Shown: positions 1-8,999, numbered from the stretch's first letter. The stretch is 64,000 nt of DNA from Hamadaea sp013361475 (GCF_040654195.1 NZ_JBFAHM010000002.1:248001-312000), one strand, 5' to 3'. Made by a program: numbers and translations. The notes: generated from the sequence alone by a model not told the origin.

Positions 1-1909
1 CGGAGAACGGCTGCGTGTCGTCGGTCAGGTCCTCGACGTTCGGCGGGTCGACCAGGACGAAGTCGTTCAGGGCGTTGCCGTCGTTGTGGAAGCTGATCGT
101 GTAGTCGATCGGCGTGTCGTCCGGCAGCTCCTGCTGGCTCACGGACTTGGTGCCCGGCCCGGACGGCCGCCCGCCCGTCGTCACGGTCAGGTCGCCGCAG
201 GCGGTGGCGGTCGCGGAGGTCGATCCGTTCCCGGTGTTGATCGCGGTGCCGTCCGCGCAGTTCGTGAACGGCGAATCGCCCGGTACGGCGTTGTCGTCCA
301 AGGTGCCGTGGAAGTCCAGCCCGGCCGTGGCGTCCGCCTGGATCGCGGCGGTGCCCGGCGGGCTGGCGTACACCGCTTCGATCGAGGTGACCTTCATCCG
401 CGGGTCGTCGGGGCCCGCAGCCGGGCAGGTGAAGTCGGCCGGGCGGTTCAGCTCGATCGTCGCGGGTGGATTGGTCAAGTCCTTGATGGCCGTCGAACCG
501 TCGGCGCAGGTGATGGTCACGTGCGCGGTCACGGCGCCGTCGGGGAACCGCAGCCGGATCTGGGTCAGGTCGGTCACGCTCAGACCGCTCTGCGGATCGG
601 AGGCAGACGGCTCGCGTATGGTCATCGTCTCGACCGGGAACGGCGAGGTGTTCGTCGCCGTCACCACAGCCGAGACCGGCCACTTGCGTTGAGCTGGGGC
701 GCTCGGCGGGTCGTCGGCGGCGTAGTCGCCGTCCTGGTCGGCGAACCAGTTCTTGGACAGGTCGACCGTCGCGATGTTGGGGACGATCTGGTAGGTGTCG
801 CTCGCCGGGTTGCCGGTGGTGGCCCCGTCCGCGGTGGTGACCGATGGGGTCGCCGAATCAGTGATGGTCTGGGTCTGCGTCGGCTCGATGACGCCGCCGT
901 CGACCCGCTCGGTGTCGCGTAGTTCCAGGGTGAACGCGACGCTGCCGGCGGCGTCGTTGGGCAATGGATCACCGGTGGAGCTGGAGAACACGAATTGCAC
1001 TCCGGTCACCGCGGACAGGTCCACTCCCGGATCGGCCTGGATCGGCGAGCCGGTCTGCACCGCCCCGTCCGTCCACGCGCCGCAGGCCTGCGCATACGGG
1101 AGCGTGCAGTAGCGGACCTGAATCTGGTCGGCGCCGTCGGGATAGGTGACCGCACCGAAGCCGGTCAGGTCGAAGTAGTTCCAGGGATCCGTCGCCGGGT
1201 CCTCGTTGGTATGATCGGTCAGCGTCATGCTCGTGACGTCGGCGGCGCCCGTGGACGTGTTCGTGACGCCGAGCGTGACCGTGCTCTCCTCGCCCGACTG
1301 GGCCAGCGCCGACCCGTCAGCCCAGTTCTTCGTCGCCTTCACTCCGACGGTCACCGGCACGTGCACCTTGACGTCAGCGTCGTCGGCGGCGGTCAGGGCG
1401 TTGTCGGCGGTGACCGTCGCCGTGTTCGGGACCACCGTCCCGTCTGGAATCTCGGTGTCGGCCGGGAGCGTCATGCCGATCTGGACCGAGGAGGAGTTGC
1501 CGGCGGGAACCGAGGGGACGGTAAAGGTCAGTTCCCCGGTCGTCGCGTCGTAGGTGTACGTGTACTGCGGGACTCCGGGGAAGACTGTGCCGCCGGCTGG
1601 GACCGTGTCCGGGCCACCGGACCACGTGAAGGTGCCCGGCACGACGTTCGCGGTAAACTCGTCGGGCAGGGTGTCGGTGACCGTGACGTTCTGGCAGTCC
1701 TCCGCCAGCGACGTGCAGTCGACCCGGATGACGTAGGTGAACGTGCCGCCGGGCTCGACACCGTCGGCGGGCACCCCCGTCGTCGACTTGTCGATCCCGA
1801 TGACGGCCGCGAAGGCAGGCGTCGCCGGGACGACCACCCCACCGATCGTCAGGGCCAGCGCGGCGAACGCCGCTGTCGCCCGACCGCGCCGAGTGGACAC
1901 TCGAGCCAC
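1..1909 (-). CDS. Secreted DUF11-type repeat protein, 3' end beyond left edge
   Basis: Partial gene: reads from a GTG at 1909 leftward off the window, 636 codons visible without a stop. A GGGGG Shine-Dalgarno-like run lies about 6 nt upstream and an in-frame TAA lies four codons before the first usable start. The N-terminus is a signal peptide (Arg-rich, then a hydrophobic stretch ending TPAFAA). The mature part is a string of Thr/Asp-rich beta-sandwich modules with the typical DUF11 'conserved repeat' wording (GGTFTYVIRV, VTVTDTLPDEFTA, NTATVTADN). Such proteins are usually wall-attached and the missing C-terminus may carry a sorting signal, as in the LAxTG protein at 4603. Function unknown; surface or adhesin-like role is inference. 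Confidence 0.85.
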   Translation of the reverse strand, partial: MARVSTRRGRATAAFAALALTIGGVVVPATPAFAAVIGIDKSTTGVPADGVEPGGTFTYVIRVDCTSLAEDCQNVTVTDTLPDEFTANVVPGTFTWSGGPDTVPAGGTVFPGVPQYTYTYDATTGELTFTVPSVPAGNSSSVQIGMTLPADTEIPDGTVVPNTATVTADNALTAADDADVKVHVPVTVGVKATKNWADGSALAQSGEESTVTLGVTNTSTGAADVTSMTLTDHTNEDPATDPWNYFDLTGFGAVTYPDGADQIQVRYCTLPYAQACGAWTDGAVQTGSPIQADPGVDLSAVTGVQFVFSSSTGDPLPNDAAGSVAFTLELRDTERVDGGVIEPTQTQTITDSATPSVTTADGATTGNPASDTYQIVPNIATVDLSKNWFADQDGDYAADDPPSAPAQRKWPVSAVVTATNTSPFPVETMTIREPSASDPQSGLSVTDLTQIRLRFPDGAVTAHVTITCADGSTAIKDLTNPPATIELNRPADFTCPAAGPDDPRMKVTSIEAVYASPPGTAAIQADATAGLDFHGTLDDNAVPGDSPFTNCADGTAINTGNGSTSATATACGDLTVTTGGRPSGPGTKSVSQQELPDDTPIDYTISFHNDGNALNDFVLVDPPNVEDLTDDTQPFS

Positions 1910-1935
1910 GGAAACCCCCAGTTACCCCGTATACG

Positions 1936-1953
1936 CCTCATACGCCTTTGAGG
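1936..1953. promoter_or_regulatory. Inverted repeat in divergent promoter region
   Basis: CCTCA-8 nt-TGAGG between the divergently transcribed secreted-protein genes starting at 1909 (-) and 2104 (+), with the short direct repeat ATACGCC just before and inside it. Possible operator; arms are only 5 bp, so weak. Confidence 0.25.
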
Positions 1954-2103
1954 ATCATTGCCCACATTTCAGCTACTCTCGGTAGCAACACGGATTCGGA
2001 ACGCAACTTTCTGCCGCGACCAACAGCCTGGCACCGTCGACGTCTTGACTAGCTCACATCGACGACGATTAGTGTCAAGGGATCGACGAAAGGGCCATAA
2101 CTC

Positions 2104-2643
2104 ATGAAACGCTTCGTAGGAACCGCTGTCGCGACTGCGCTCGCCTGCGCCGCATCGATCGTCTTCCTGGCCACACCAGCCAGCGCCGGCGTCCTGGACG
2201 TGACCTGCACGCCGCCGTCGAGCAACCTCAACCAGTACAACCCGCCGCTGACGCTGACCCCACAGAGCGTCACCGTGTCCACCACGGCGCTGTACGGCCC
2301 GTGCGTCTCGGCGTCGCAACCGTTGATCATGTCCGGCTCGCGCACCGCCACCGTGACGACCACCAGCAGCTGTGCCGATCTACTCGGACCCGGCTCCATC
2401 ACGTACACGATCACCTGGAACACCGGACAGACCACGACCATCAGCAGCACCTTCACGCGGGTCGTGGCCGGGGCCGTCTACACGGTCACAGCTACCGGCG
2501 TGGTCACATCCGGGCTGTTCGCCGGAGACACGGTGGTCACCAACTTCACCGGCCCAGCCACCGACATCACGTTGTGCACCCTCGGCCTGGGCTCGGTCAG
2601 CGCGATCAACACCCTAGGGACGCTGGAGATCACGTCGCTCTGA
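2104..2643 (+). CDS. Small secreted protein of unknown function
   Basis: 179 aa. A clear Sec signal peptide (MKRF...ATPASAG, about residues 1-29) is followed by a roughly 150-residue Thr/Ser/Val-rich beta-type domain with four cysteines (in VTCTPP, GPCVSA, SSCADL and TLCTLG) that could form two disulfides outside the cell. AAAGGG sits at a suitable distance upstream of the ATG. It is divergent from the DUF11-type gene at 1909 and convergent with the SulP gene. I do not recognise a family. It looks like one of the small secreted hypothetical proteins common in actinomycetes. Confidence 0.8.
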   Translation: MKRFVGTAVATALACAASIVFLATPASAGVLDVTCTPPSSNLNQYNPPLTLTPQSVTVSTTALYGPCVSASQPLIMSGSRTATVTTTSSCADLLGPGSITYTITWNTGQTTTISSTFTRVVAGAVYTVTATGVVTSGLFAGDTVVTNFTGPATDITLCTLGLGSVSAINTLGTLEITSL

Positions 2644-2728
2644 CGCGTACGCGGTCAGGCGATTGTCGCCGTCAAGCGATCCTCTCCGACACCGCGCCTT
2701 CGGCGTACCCGTCGGTGACGGTGCCGGC

Positions 2729-4471
2729 CTACCCCGATCGGGTTCCGGCCAGCCACCGGTTGCCGGCGTCCATCGCTTCGTCCAGGGCATGGAACACCTT
2801 GTGGTCGGCCGGGAAGACGTTGTCCGCGCCCAACGCGTCGGCCAGGTGGGTGTCGCGCAGCGTACGCGCCAGTGCCGGATGGACGCCCGCGAGCAGGAGA
2901 CGCCCGCCCGCCTCACGCAGCTCCTTGGCGCGGCGTTCGAGCACCGTCATCATCGTGGCCGACGGGATGTCGGCGACCTCCCGCATCGACAGGATCACCA
3001 CCGGCGATCGGGCCTCGCCGACGTCCGGCCATTGCTGATCGATCCGGGGCAGCTCAGCGAAGAGGCTGACACCGCCGTAGTGCAGCACGGTGACTTCGCC
3101 GCCGGGCAGTCGCTGGGGCACCGCAGCGGTCTGCCACTTCCCGTCGGGCTGCCGGACGAGGGACACCAGCCGGGCCTGGCGGGCGGCTTGGACACAGTAG
3201 AGCAGCAACGAGAGGACCGCGCCGAGGACGATGGCCCGCTGCAGCGGCAGGCCGGTGGTGGCGAGGAAGGTCACCGCCATCGCGGCGGTCGACAATTTGG
3301 ACGTACGCCACACCAGCGCCACATCACGGCGGCGACCGTAGATGATCTCGGCGCCGACCACCATGATCAGGCCACCGATGACCGGCATCGGGATTCGCTC
3401 CGCCAGCGGTGCGAAGGCGAGCACGATGAGGGCCAGCCATACCCCGGAGAAGATTCCGGACCAGCGGGTCTGGGCCCCGGCCGCGACCGAGACCCCGGTA
3501 CGCGACAGCGATCCGCCGACCGGCAGTGACTGGAACAGCCCGCCGGCCACGTTGGCCAGGCCTTGGCTGAGGAAGTCGCGGTTGGTGTCCATCCGCGACC
3601 GGTCGGGGTTCGGCGCCGTCGGGCCGATGCTGGCCGCCTGCGCCAGCGCGACCAGGGCGATGGCCACCGCTCCCCCGGCCAGCGACGGCATGCTGCCCCA
3701 GTCGGGCAGGGTCGGTTTCGGCAGCGCTGCGGGGATGTCGGCGATGTCGGAGACCAGCTCGACGTGCGTACCGAGGATCGCCACGACGACGCTCACGATC
3801 ACCATCGCGGCCAGGAGGGCGACGGTCCGCAGACGGCGTACCGCATGAGCCACCGCCCAGACCACGACGGTGCCGGCGCTGACCGCGACCGCGGCGACCT
3901 GCCAGGAGCCGATGTGCGCGAGCGAGTCGCCGAGCTGGACCAGCTTGTTGCCGCCGTGCGGCTGATAGCCGGTGGCGTCCTTGAGCACCCCGACGATGAT
4001 CTGCACGGCGATGCCGATGGAGAACCCGGTCATGACCGCGTGCGAGACGAAGTTGAGCACGACGCCGAGCCTCAGCAGCCCCAGCAGGAGCATCACGAGA
4101 CCGGTGAGCACGGCGAGCGCGGCGATGTTGCCCGTCGTGAAGTCGAGCTGCGCGTCGGCGAGTACGCCGTTCGCGGTCAGCGCGATCGCGCTGGTCAGCG
4201 TCGTGACCATGAGGACGGTGCGGGCCGTCAGGGAGCCGACGATCGCCGGCACCACTCCGGCGAAGAGCCCGGCGATCGGATTGAACCCCGCGATGGACGC
4301 GTAGGCCATGCCCTCGGGGATGCTGAACAGCCCGGTCACCAGTCCGGCGGCCGCGTCCGCCCAGTGCGGGCGGCCCAGGCGCAGCCTCACGGTCCGATCA
4401 GGTGCCGGAGCACAGTCGCCGTCATGCCCCGGTCCCCCACGTGTCGTGTGCATGCGATGTTCCGACAGCAT
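2729..4471 (-). CDS. SulP family inorganic anion transporter with C-terminal STAS domain
   Basis: 580 aa from the chosen ATG. The SulP/SLC26 signature lies near the N-terminus (GLFSIPEGMAYASIAGFNP), followed by about ten to twelve hydrophobic segments and a C-terminal STAS domain (about the last 120 residues). The family carries sulfate, bicarbonate or other anions across the plasma membrane; the substrate cannot be read from sequence. In the STAS loop that holds the regulatory Ser in anti-sigma antagonists, this protein has VADIPSATMM. An open frame continues upstream to 4612, but that would overlap the divergent gene at 4603 and adds a non-family N-terminus; 4471 (or 4453) gives the normal SulP length. 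It stands alone, without carbonic anhydrase or sulfate assimilation genes nearby. Confidence 0.88.
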   Translation of the reverse strand: MLSEHRMHTTRGGPGHDGDCAPAPDRTVRLRLGRPHWADAAAGLVTGLFSIPEGMAYASIAGFNPIAGLFAGVVPAIVGSLTARTVLMVTTLTSAIALTANGVLADAQLDFTTGNIAALAVLTGLVMLLLGLLRLGVVLNFVSHAVMTGFSIGIAVQIIVGVLKDATGYQPHGGNKLVQLGDSLAHIGSWQVAAVAVSAGTVVVWAVAHAVRRLRTVALLAAMVIVSVVVAILGTHVELVSDIADIPAALPKPTLPDWGSMPSLAGGAVAIALVALAQAASIGPTAPNPDRSRMDTNRDFLSQGLANVAGGLFQSLPVGGSLSRTGVSVAAGAQTRWSGIFSGVWLALIVLAFAPLAERIPMPVIGGLIMVVGAEIIYGRRRDVALVWRTSKLSTAAMAVTFLATTGLPLQRAIVLGAVLSLLLYCVQAARQARLVSLVRQPDGKWQTAAVPQRLPGGEVTVLHYGGVSLFAELPRIDQQWPDVGEARSPVVILSMREVADIPSATMMTVLERRAKELREAGGRLLLAGVHPALARTLRDTHLADALGADNVFPADHKVFHALDEAMDAGNRWLAGTRSG

Positions 4472-4602
4472 AAATCCGTCAAACCGCCCAGGACGGTCGT
4501 TCACCGATCCGGGCGGCGACTCGCCGCCACCAATCGCCGTGTTTACCACATATGCCGGTATTGTCCGGCGAGTTGCGTTGCCGAATCGAAAGGGTCGTGG
4601 GG

Positions 4603-5931
4603 ATGAGGACACCCCGAGGACGCGCCACGGGAATCGGGGCGATCACGCTGGCCATGGTGCTCGCGATACCGGCGTACGCGTCGGCCCAGGCCCCGGCCTT
4701 CCAGCCGCCGGAGGTGGCGGCGGCTCCATCCGACAACCGAGCCGAGTACCACGACGGCAACGTGACGACGTGCGCCGACGTGACCGGCGTACCGGACGAC
4801 GACATCCAAGTGGGCGGGCAGGGCGACGCCAACGCCCAAGACCAGTACGTGATCGGCACGACGGCCGACGGCAAAGAGGTCAACGTCGCCATCACCCCGG
4901 CCGGCACGGCCGCCGGAGTCGTCGTCGACGCCGTGGTCGTCAAGGGTGGCGACGGCTACAACGTCTACCGTGCTCCGTACGTGCCACCGACGCTGCCGCC
5001 GGACCAGAACTACATCTCGCCGCTGACCAACGGCGGCAACGTCCCCGACATCAGTCACTGGTTCGTCTGCTACCACCTCGAAGCACTCCCGGGCACGAAC
5101 GAGCACGCCGTGCTCAGCAAGATCGTGATCCCGCCGCCCGGCGTACCGGTCGATGACCTGCCCACCACTTACACGGTGACGGTCACCTGCGCCGGGTTCC
5201 CGCCCTTCGACGTCACCTTCAACTCCGGTGGCGGCGCGGCCGTCGCCGGGCAGGAGAAGCTCGACCTGGTCCCGGACGGCACCGTCTGCACCGTCGCCGA
5301 GCAGGGCACGGGCGGCCTCCCCGACGGCAGCGAGGTCACCTACATCCCGGCCGACGCGGCCACCACCGGTGTGGTGAAAGGCGAAGATCCGCTGATCGCC
5401 GTCGTGGTGAACAACTTCTCCGACGTCGACGTGGAGACGACGAGCCTGCAGGTGACCAAGGTCGTCGACGCGGCCGCCGGAACCACCGTGCCCGACAGCT
5501 TCACCTGGGGAATCTCCTGCGAGGACACCCACGGCGACCCGACCGGGCAGATCGACGGCAAGCTCACACCCCAGGTCGTCACCGTGGCCGCCGGCGGCAC
5601 GGTCCTGGTCGAGGACATCGCCGTGGGCGCGCACTGCGCCGTGGAGGAAGACACCTCGTCGCTGCCGGCCGGCTGGTCGGCCGCGTACACCGTCGGCGAC
5701 GGCCAGCCGAGCGCGCAGTTCCCGGTCTTCGAGGTCGACGACGATCAGGCCGTCACGGTCACGATCACGAACACCCTCGCTCCCGTGCCGTCGGCCTCGC
5801 CGACCGGCCCGACCCTCGCCAACACCGGCGACCCGGTCGGCCGCGTGCTGTGGTGGGCGCTGGGACTGCTGCTGGCCGGGGTCGTCCTCGTCGGCTTCGC
5901 CGCCCGACGGCGTACGCGGTCGGCGCGCTGA
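4603..5931 (+). CDS. LAxTG-anchored surface protein with DUF5979-like domains
   Basis: 442 aa. Signal peptide (MRTPRGR...AYASAQA), a roughly 160-residue N-terminal domain, then two or more Cys-paired immunoglobulin-like modules of the DUF5979 type (TYTVTVTCAGFPPFDVTF... and SLQVTKVVDAAAG...FTWGISCEDTHG...). The C-terminus is a full cell-wall sorting signal: LANTGD, a hydrophobic segment (WWALGLLLAGVVLVGFAA) and RRRTRSAR. LAxTG is the motif used by actinobacterial class E sortases, so covalent attachment to peptidoglycan is likely. No sortase gene lies in the window. An in-frame ATG exists at 4552, but 4603 sits directly before the signal peptide and has AAAGGG upstream. The ligand or role is unknown. 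Confidence 0.88.
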   Translation: MRTPRGRATGIGAITLAMVLAIPAYASAQAPAFQPPEVAAAPSDNRAEYHDGNVTTCADVTGVPDDDIQVGGQGDANAQDQYVIGTTADGKEVNVAITPAGTAAGVVVDAVVVKGGDGYNVYRAPYVPPTLPPDQNYISPLTNGGNVPDISHWFVCYHLEALPGTNEHAVLSKIVIPPPGVPVDDLPTTYTVTVTCAGFPPFDVTFNSGGGAAVAGQEKLDLVPDGTVCTVAEQGTGGLPDGSEVTYIPADAATTGVVKGEDPLIAVVVNNFSDVDVETTSLQVTKVVDAAAGTTVPDSFTWGISCEDTHGDPTGQIDGKLTPQVVTVAAGGTVLVEDIAVGAHCAVEEDTSSLPAGWSAAYTVGDGQPSAQFPVFEVDDDQAVTVTITNTLAPVPSASPTGPTLANTGDPVGRVLWWALGLLLAGVVLVGFAARRRTRSAR

Positions 5932-5946
5932 CCGTCGCAACCAAGT

Positions 5947-5977
5947 GTGGGCTGCGCCATTCACCGGCGCAGCCCAC
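5947..5977 (+). terminator. Hairpin after the LAxTG gene
   Basis: Perfect 12-bp stem GTGGGCTGCGCC / GGCGCAGCCCAC with a 7-nt loop, 16 nt after the stop codon at 5931. No long T run follows (TCGCGTTT), as is usual for actinobacterial terminators. Confidence 0.7.
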
Positions 5978-6011
5978 TCGCGTTTCCGCGACGGCCGGGC
6001 ATGATCATCAG

Positions 6012-6572
6012 ATGCGTACGCGAGTTCTCGCAACCTTCGCCGTGGTCGTCCTGCTCCTCTGCGCCGGAGCCGGAGTGACCGTCTGGCGGTGGCGGTCGCA
6101 GGAGAAGGACCGGCGCGACCTGTCGGACTTGACGATGGGTTCGCCCTGGCCGCGTACGCAATTGCTGCTGCCCGACGATCTGCCGCTCGACCGCGCCCTG
6201 GGCGAGGTCGGCCGGGACGGGTTCACCGTCTCGTACTCGGTCGACGGTCAGCCCCTCGGGTACGCGATCGAGCTGCTCGACGACCGAGGCGAGCCGGTGT
6301 GGAGCGTGAGTTGCGGCGCGCGGGCGGTCGTGGTCTGCACCGATCTCGGCGACGGCTACACCCACGTCAAGGTGCTCGACACCGACAACAGCGATCCCGC
6401 CACCATCGTGCGCCGCCGTGACGGCGACCGGATCTACAGCGCCACCGTGGCCGGCGACCGTCCCGAGTGGATTCCGCGACTACGCGGCATCGTCACGGAC
6501 GTCCACCGGCCCAGCGACGAGGAACTCCTCGAGATCCTCCGCTTCGACGGCTATCAGACCGACTGGAGCTGA
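6012..6572 (+). CDS. Membrane-anchored protein of unknown function
   Basis: 186 aa. One N-terminal transmembrane or uncleaved signal segment (residues about 4-25, VLATFAVVVLLLCAGAGVTVW) followed by a soluble domain of about 155 residues, probably outside the membrane. The domain includes two cysteines (VSCGARAVVVC). I recognise no family. The start at 6012 was chosen because it puts the hydrophobic segment at the N-terminus; the frame stays open further upstream but only across the terminator hairpin. The 3' end overlaps the convergent gene at 6554 by 19 bp. Confidence 0.7.
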   Translation: MRTRVLATFAVVVLLLCAGAGVTVWRWRSQEKDRRDLSDLTMGSPWPRTQLLLPDDLPLDRALGEVGRDGFTVSYSVDGQPLGYAIELLDDRGEPVWSVSCGARAVVVCTDLGDGYTHVKVLDTDNSDPATIVRRRDGDRIYSATVAGDRPEWIPRLRGIVTDVHRPSDEELLEILRFDGYQTDWS

Positions 6573-6967
6573 GCCGACTGCATGAGCTTGATCAGGTAGG
6601 TCAGATCGTCCTCGAAGCTCAGCTCCCGCAGGATCGTGGTGGGCCGGCCGTCCCGCAGACGCCACACGAACGCGTACATGACCGGGCCGCCTTCCTTGAC
6701 GCGGCGCATCACGACGATCCCGTAGTCACCGAAGATCGTCGCAGTCGGGAAGGTGGCGTCGTCGGCCGGCTCGAGCGCCTTGCCCTGCGCCTTCATATCC
6801 GCGAAGCGCTGCATGAACTGCGCCTTGGTGATGGTGACGACCTGTCCGGCCTGGTCGACGCGCAGGTTCTGGAACTCGTCGTCGTAGCAGGCGCCGAGCC
6901 GGTCGAGGTCCATGGCCACGCCCGCGGCGAGGTAGGCCCGCATGGCGTCGACGAGAAGCTGCTCCAT
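6554..6967 (-). CDS. NTF2-like / SnoaL-like domain protein
   Basis: 137 aa. Length and pattern match the NTF2-like cone-shaped fold: an N-terminal helix (LLVDAMRAYLAAGVAMDLDRLGACYDDEFQNLRV), a central helix containing FMQRFADMK, then beta strands (GIVVMRRVKEGGPVMYAFVWRLRDGRPTTILRELSFED). Members are small enzymes or ligand-binding proteins of varied function; no catalytic role can be assigned. AGAAGG sits just before the ATG. It is divergent from the TetR gene at 7047, and two TetR-type operators lie between them, so repression by that TetR protein is likely. Confidence 0.8.
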   Translation of the reverse strand: MEQLLVDAMRAYLAAGVAMDLDRLGACYDDEFQNLRVDQAGQVVTITKAQFMQRFADMKAQGKALEPADDATFPTATIFGDYGIVVMRRVKEGGPVMYAFVWRLRDGRPTTILRELSFEDDLTYLIKLMQSAQLQSV

Positions 6968-6982
6968 CGGATTGCCTTCTTT

Positions 6983-6998
6983 CTGTAACGGCGTTATA
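6983..6998. promoter_or_regulatory. TetR-type operator copy 1
   Basis: CTGTAACGGCGTTATA; its core TAACG-G-CGTTA is a perfect palindrome around one base. Identical 16-nt copy at 7019, start-to-start spacing 36 bp. Located in the leader of the NTF2-like gene. Confidence 0.8.
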
Positions 6999-7018
6999 TG
7001 AGCTTGGCTCGACTGTAG

Positions 7019-7034
7019 CTGTAACGGCGTTATA
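7019..7034. promoter_or_regulatory. TetR-type operator copy 2
   Basis: Second exact copy of CTGTAACGGCGTTATA, ending 12 nt before the TetR GTG start at 7047, consistent with autoregulation. Confidence 0.8.
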
Positions 7035-7046
7035 GAGTCAACGACT

Positions 7047-7652
7047 GTGACGCTCGATACCGGCAAGATCACCGACGCCGCCCTCGACCTGCTCCGGGAA
7101 GAGGGGCTCGACGGGGTGACCTTCCGCAAACTGACCGCACGCCTGAACGTCAAGGCGCCCGCGATCTACTGGCGCTTCGCCGGAAAGCAAGAGCTGCTGG
7201 AGGCGATGGCCGAGGCGATCCTCGCCACCCACCTGGCCGGCCTCGGCCCCCACGACGGCCGCGAACCGTGGCAGGACTGGTTCACCGACCTGCTGCACCG
7301 CCTGCGCCAGGCGATGCTCGACTACCCCGACGGCGCACGCGTCGTCACCGGAGCCCGGCCCCAAGGCACACCGACCCTCGGCCTGCTGGCCGAGCACGCG
7401 CTGTCGGCCGCGGTCACCGCCGGACTCGACCTCGCCGACGCCGCCGCCCGAGTGTTCACCGCGCTCCACTTCACCTTCGGCCGCGCGATCGAGGAACAGG
7501 ACTCCACCGGAGCCTCCATAATGGACGACACTGCCCGTGCGGAGTTCGCGGCCCAGTTCCCCACCGTCGCCCGCGTCCTCCGGCACGCGACCGAGAAATC
7601 GGTGACCCCCCGGGACGCCTTCGACGCCGGACTCCAGCTCATCCTGCGATAA
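7047..7652 (+). CDS. TetR family transcriptional regulator (TetR C-terminal type)
   Basis: 201 aa. N-terminal helix-turn-helix (residues about 8-53; ITDAALDLLREEGLDGVTFRKLTARLNVKAPAIYWRF split over two helices) with the NVKAPAIYWRFAGKQELLEAM wording of true TetR-class repressors, and a C-terminal ligand domain of the tetracycline-repressor type. GTG start, weak Shine-Dalgarno. It probably represses itself and the divergent NTF2-like gene at 6967 through the two identical palindromes at 6983 and 7019. The inducer is unknown. The ADP-ribosylglycohydrolase gene follows 45 bp downstream and may be cotranscribed. Confidence 0.9.
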   Translation: MTLDTGKITDAALDLLREEGLDGVTFRKLTARLNVKAPAIYWRFAGKQELLEAMAEAILATHLAGLGPHDGREPWQDWFTDLLHRLRQAMLDYPDGARVVTGARPQGTPTLGLLAEHALSAAVTAGLDLADAAARVFTALHFTFGRAIEEQDSTGASIMDDTARAEFAAQFPTVARVLRHATEKSVTPRDAFDAGLQLILR

Positions 7653-7697
7653 TCGGGCTTGCCAGGCGGATCACCTCCGGCCAAGATTGTCCGCGGG

Positions 7698-8615
7698 ATG
7701 AGAGTTGTACTCCACGAAAACACGCGGCTCGGTTACGCCGCGGACAGCCTGGCCGGACTATCGGTCGGCGACGCGCTAGGGGCGCAATACTTCATGGTCG
7801 GCCGGAAGGTCGACGATCTGCTGAACGGAATCGTGCCACCAGCGGTCTGGGAATGGACCGACGACACCGAGATGGCCTGCTCCGTCTACTGGCTGCTGCT
7901 CGAAAAGCAGCTGATCGACCAGGATCTGCTCGCGCAGGTCTTCGCCGAACGCTGCGAACCCAACCGCGGCTACGGCGTCGGCGCCTTCACGATCCTGCAC
8001 AACGTGCGCAACGGCGTACCTTGGCGGGACGCCGCCGGTGCCGCCTTCGACGGACAGGGCTCCTGCGGCAACGGCGCCGCCATGCGCGTCGCGCCACTGG
8101 GTGCGTACCACGTGGGCGAACCGGCGCGAGCCGCCGCCCAGGCCGCGCTGTCCGCGGAGGTGACCCACGCGCACGCCGAGGGGGTGGCCGGGGCCGTCGC
8201 GGTCGCGGTGGCCGCGAGCGTCGCGGCCTCCGGTCGAATCTCAGGGATACGCCCAAAGCCGGGCCCGTTCCTGGACGCGGTGCTGGCGCTGACCCCCGAA
8301 AGCACAGTACGCAAAGGCATCGCGCGAGCGCGGCGCATGCTGCACCTGCCGCCGGACGAGGTCGCGTACGAGCTGGGCAACGGCAACCTCGTCACCGCGC
8401 AGGACACCGTGCCGTTCACGCTGTGGGCAGCGGCCAAGCACCTCGACGACTACCCCGAAGCGATCCGCACCTGCGTACGCGTCGGCGGCGACATCGACAC
8501 GACGGCCGCGATCGTGGGCGGCATCGTCGCCTCGTTCACCGGCGCCGACGGGATCCCTGAGTCCTGGCTGGCATCGCGGGAACCGCTGCCGACCTGGCTC
8601 AACGAGACCCTCTGA
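7698..8615 (+). CDS. ADP-ribosylglycohydrolase family protein
   Basis: 305 aa, the usual size of the DraG/ARH fold. Metal- and ribose-binding motifs are in place: GDALGAQ (residues 24-30), WTDDTEM (53-59) and GGDIDTTAAIVGG (263-275), the Asp residues expected to bind two Mg ions. The family removes ADP-ribose from proteins (Arg, Ser or dinitrogenase reductase targets) or from nucleic-acid ends; the substrate cannot be told here. No ADP-ribosyltransferase or NADAR gene is adjacent. ATG 7698 was chosen over an in-frame start at 7659, because family proteins start close to the first motif. Confidence 0.88.
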   Translation: MRVVLHENTRLGYAADSLAGLSVGDALGAQYFMVGRKVDDLLNGIVPPAVWEWTDDTEMACSVYWLLLEKQLIDQDLLAQVFAERCEPNRGYGVGAFTILHNVRNGVPWRDAAGAAFDGQGSCGNGAAMRVAPLGAYHVGEPARAAAQAALSAEVTHAHAEGVAGAVAVAVAASVAASGRISGIRPKPGPFLDAVLALTPESTVRKGIARARRMLHLPPDEVAYELGNGNLVTAQDTVPFTLWAAAKHLDDYPEAIRTCVRVGGDIDTTAAIVGGIVASFTGADGIPESWLASREPLPTWLNETL

Positions 8616-8639
8616 CCGGCCGACGTGCTCCCGCGTGGG

Positions 8640-8957
8640 TCAGCGCGCCAGCTTGTACGCTCGCGCGGCGAGCACGATCTGCTCCGGCGGCACGCCGAGC
8701 ACACCGAGCTCCAGCCTGATCTCAGCCCGGTCGCGCAGCGTCCAGACCAGCGCGGGCGTGGCCCGCTCGCCGCCCGGCGATGGGCCCACGAGCGACAGGC
8801 GCAAGACGTCCGGCCAAGGGATGACGGCGGCCACCGCCGGACCCGTCGCTGCCGCTCCTCGCTCGGCCTGTCGGCGCGCGTCGCAGCGGACGGGTTCCGG
8901 CAATGCCGCCCAGGCGTCTCGGGCGGTTTGCTGGGAGGGAACCTCGATCACCGGCAC
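8640..8957 (-). CDS. Hypothetical protein
   Basis: 105 aa from a GTG at 8957 (an alternative in-frame GTG is at 8951). No clear Shine-Dalgarno. Soluble, no transmembrane segment. The protein-like order of hydrophobic and charged residues (ALVWTLRDRAEIRLELGVLGVPPEQIVLAARAYKLAR) supports coding over the opposite strand, but I recognise no family. It lies between the ADP-ribosylglycohydrolase (convergent) and the ABC exporter operon. Confidence 0.5.
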   Translation of the reverse strand: MPVIEVPSQQTARDAWAALPEPVRCDARRQAERGAAATGPAVAAVIPWPDVLRLSLVGPSPGGERATPALVWTLRDRAEIRLELGVLGVPPEQIVLAARAYKLAR

Positions 8958-8999
8958 AGGGTAGTGACCGGGTGCGAGAAGCGTCGGGCATGTGGCGTT

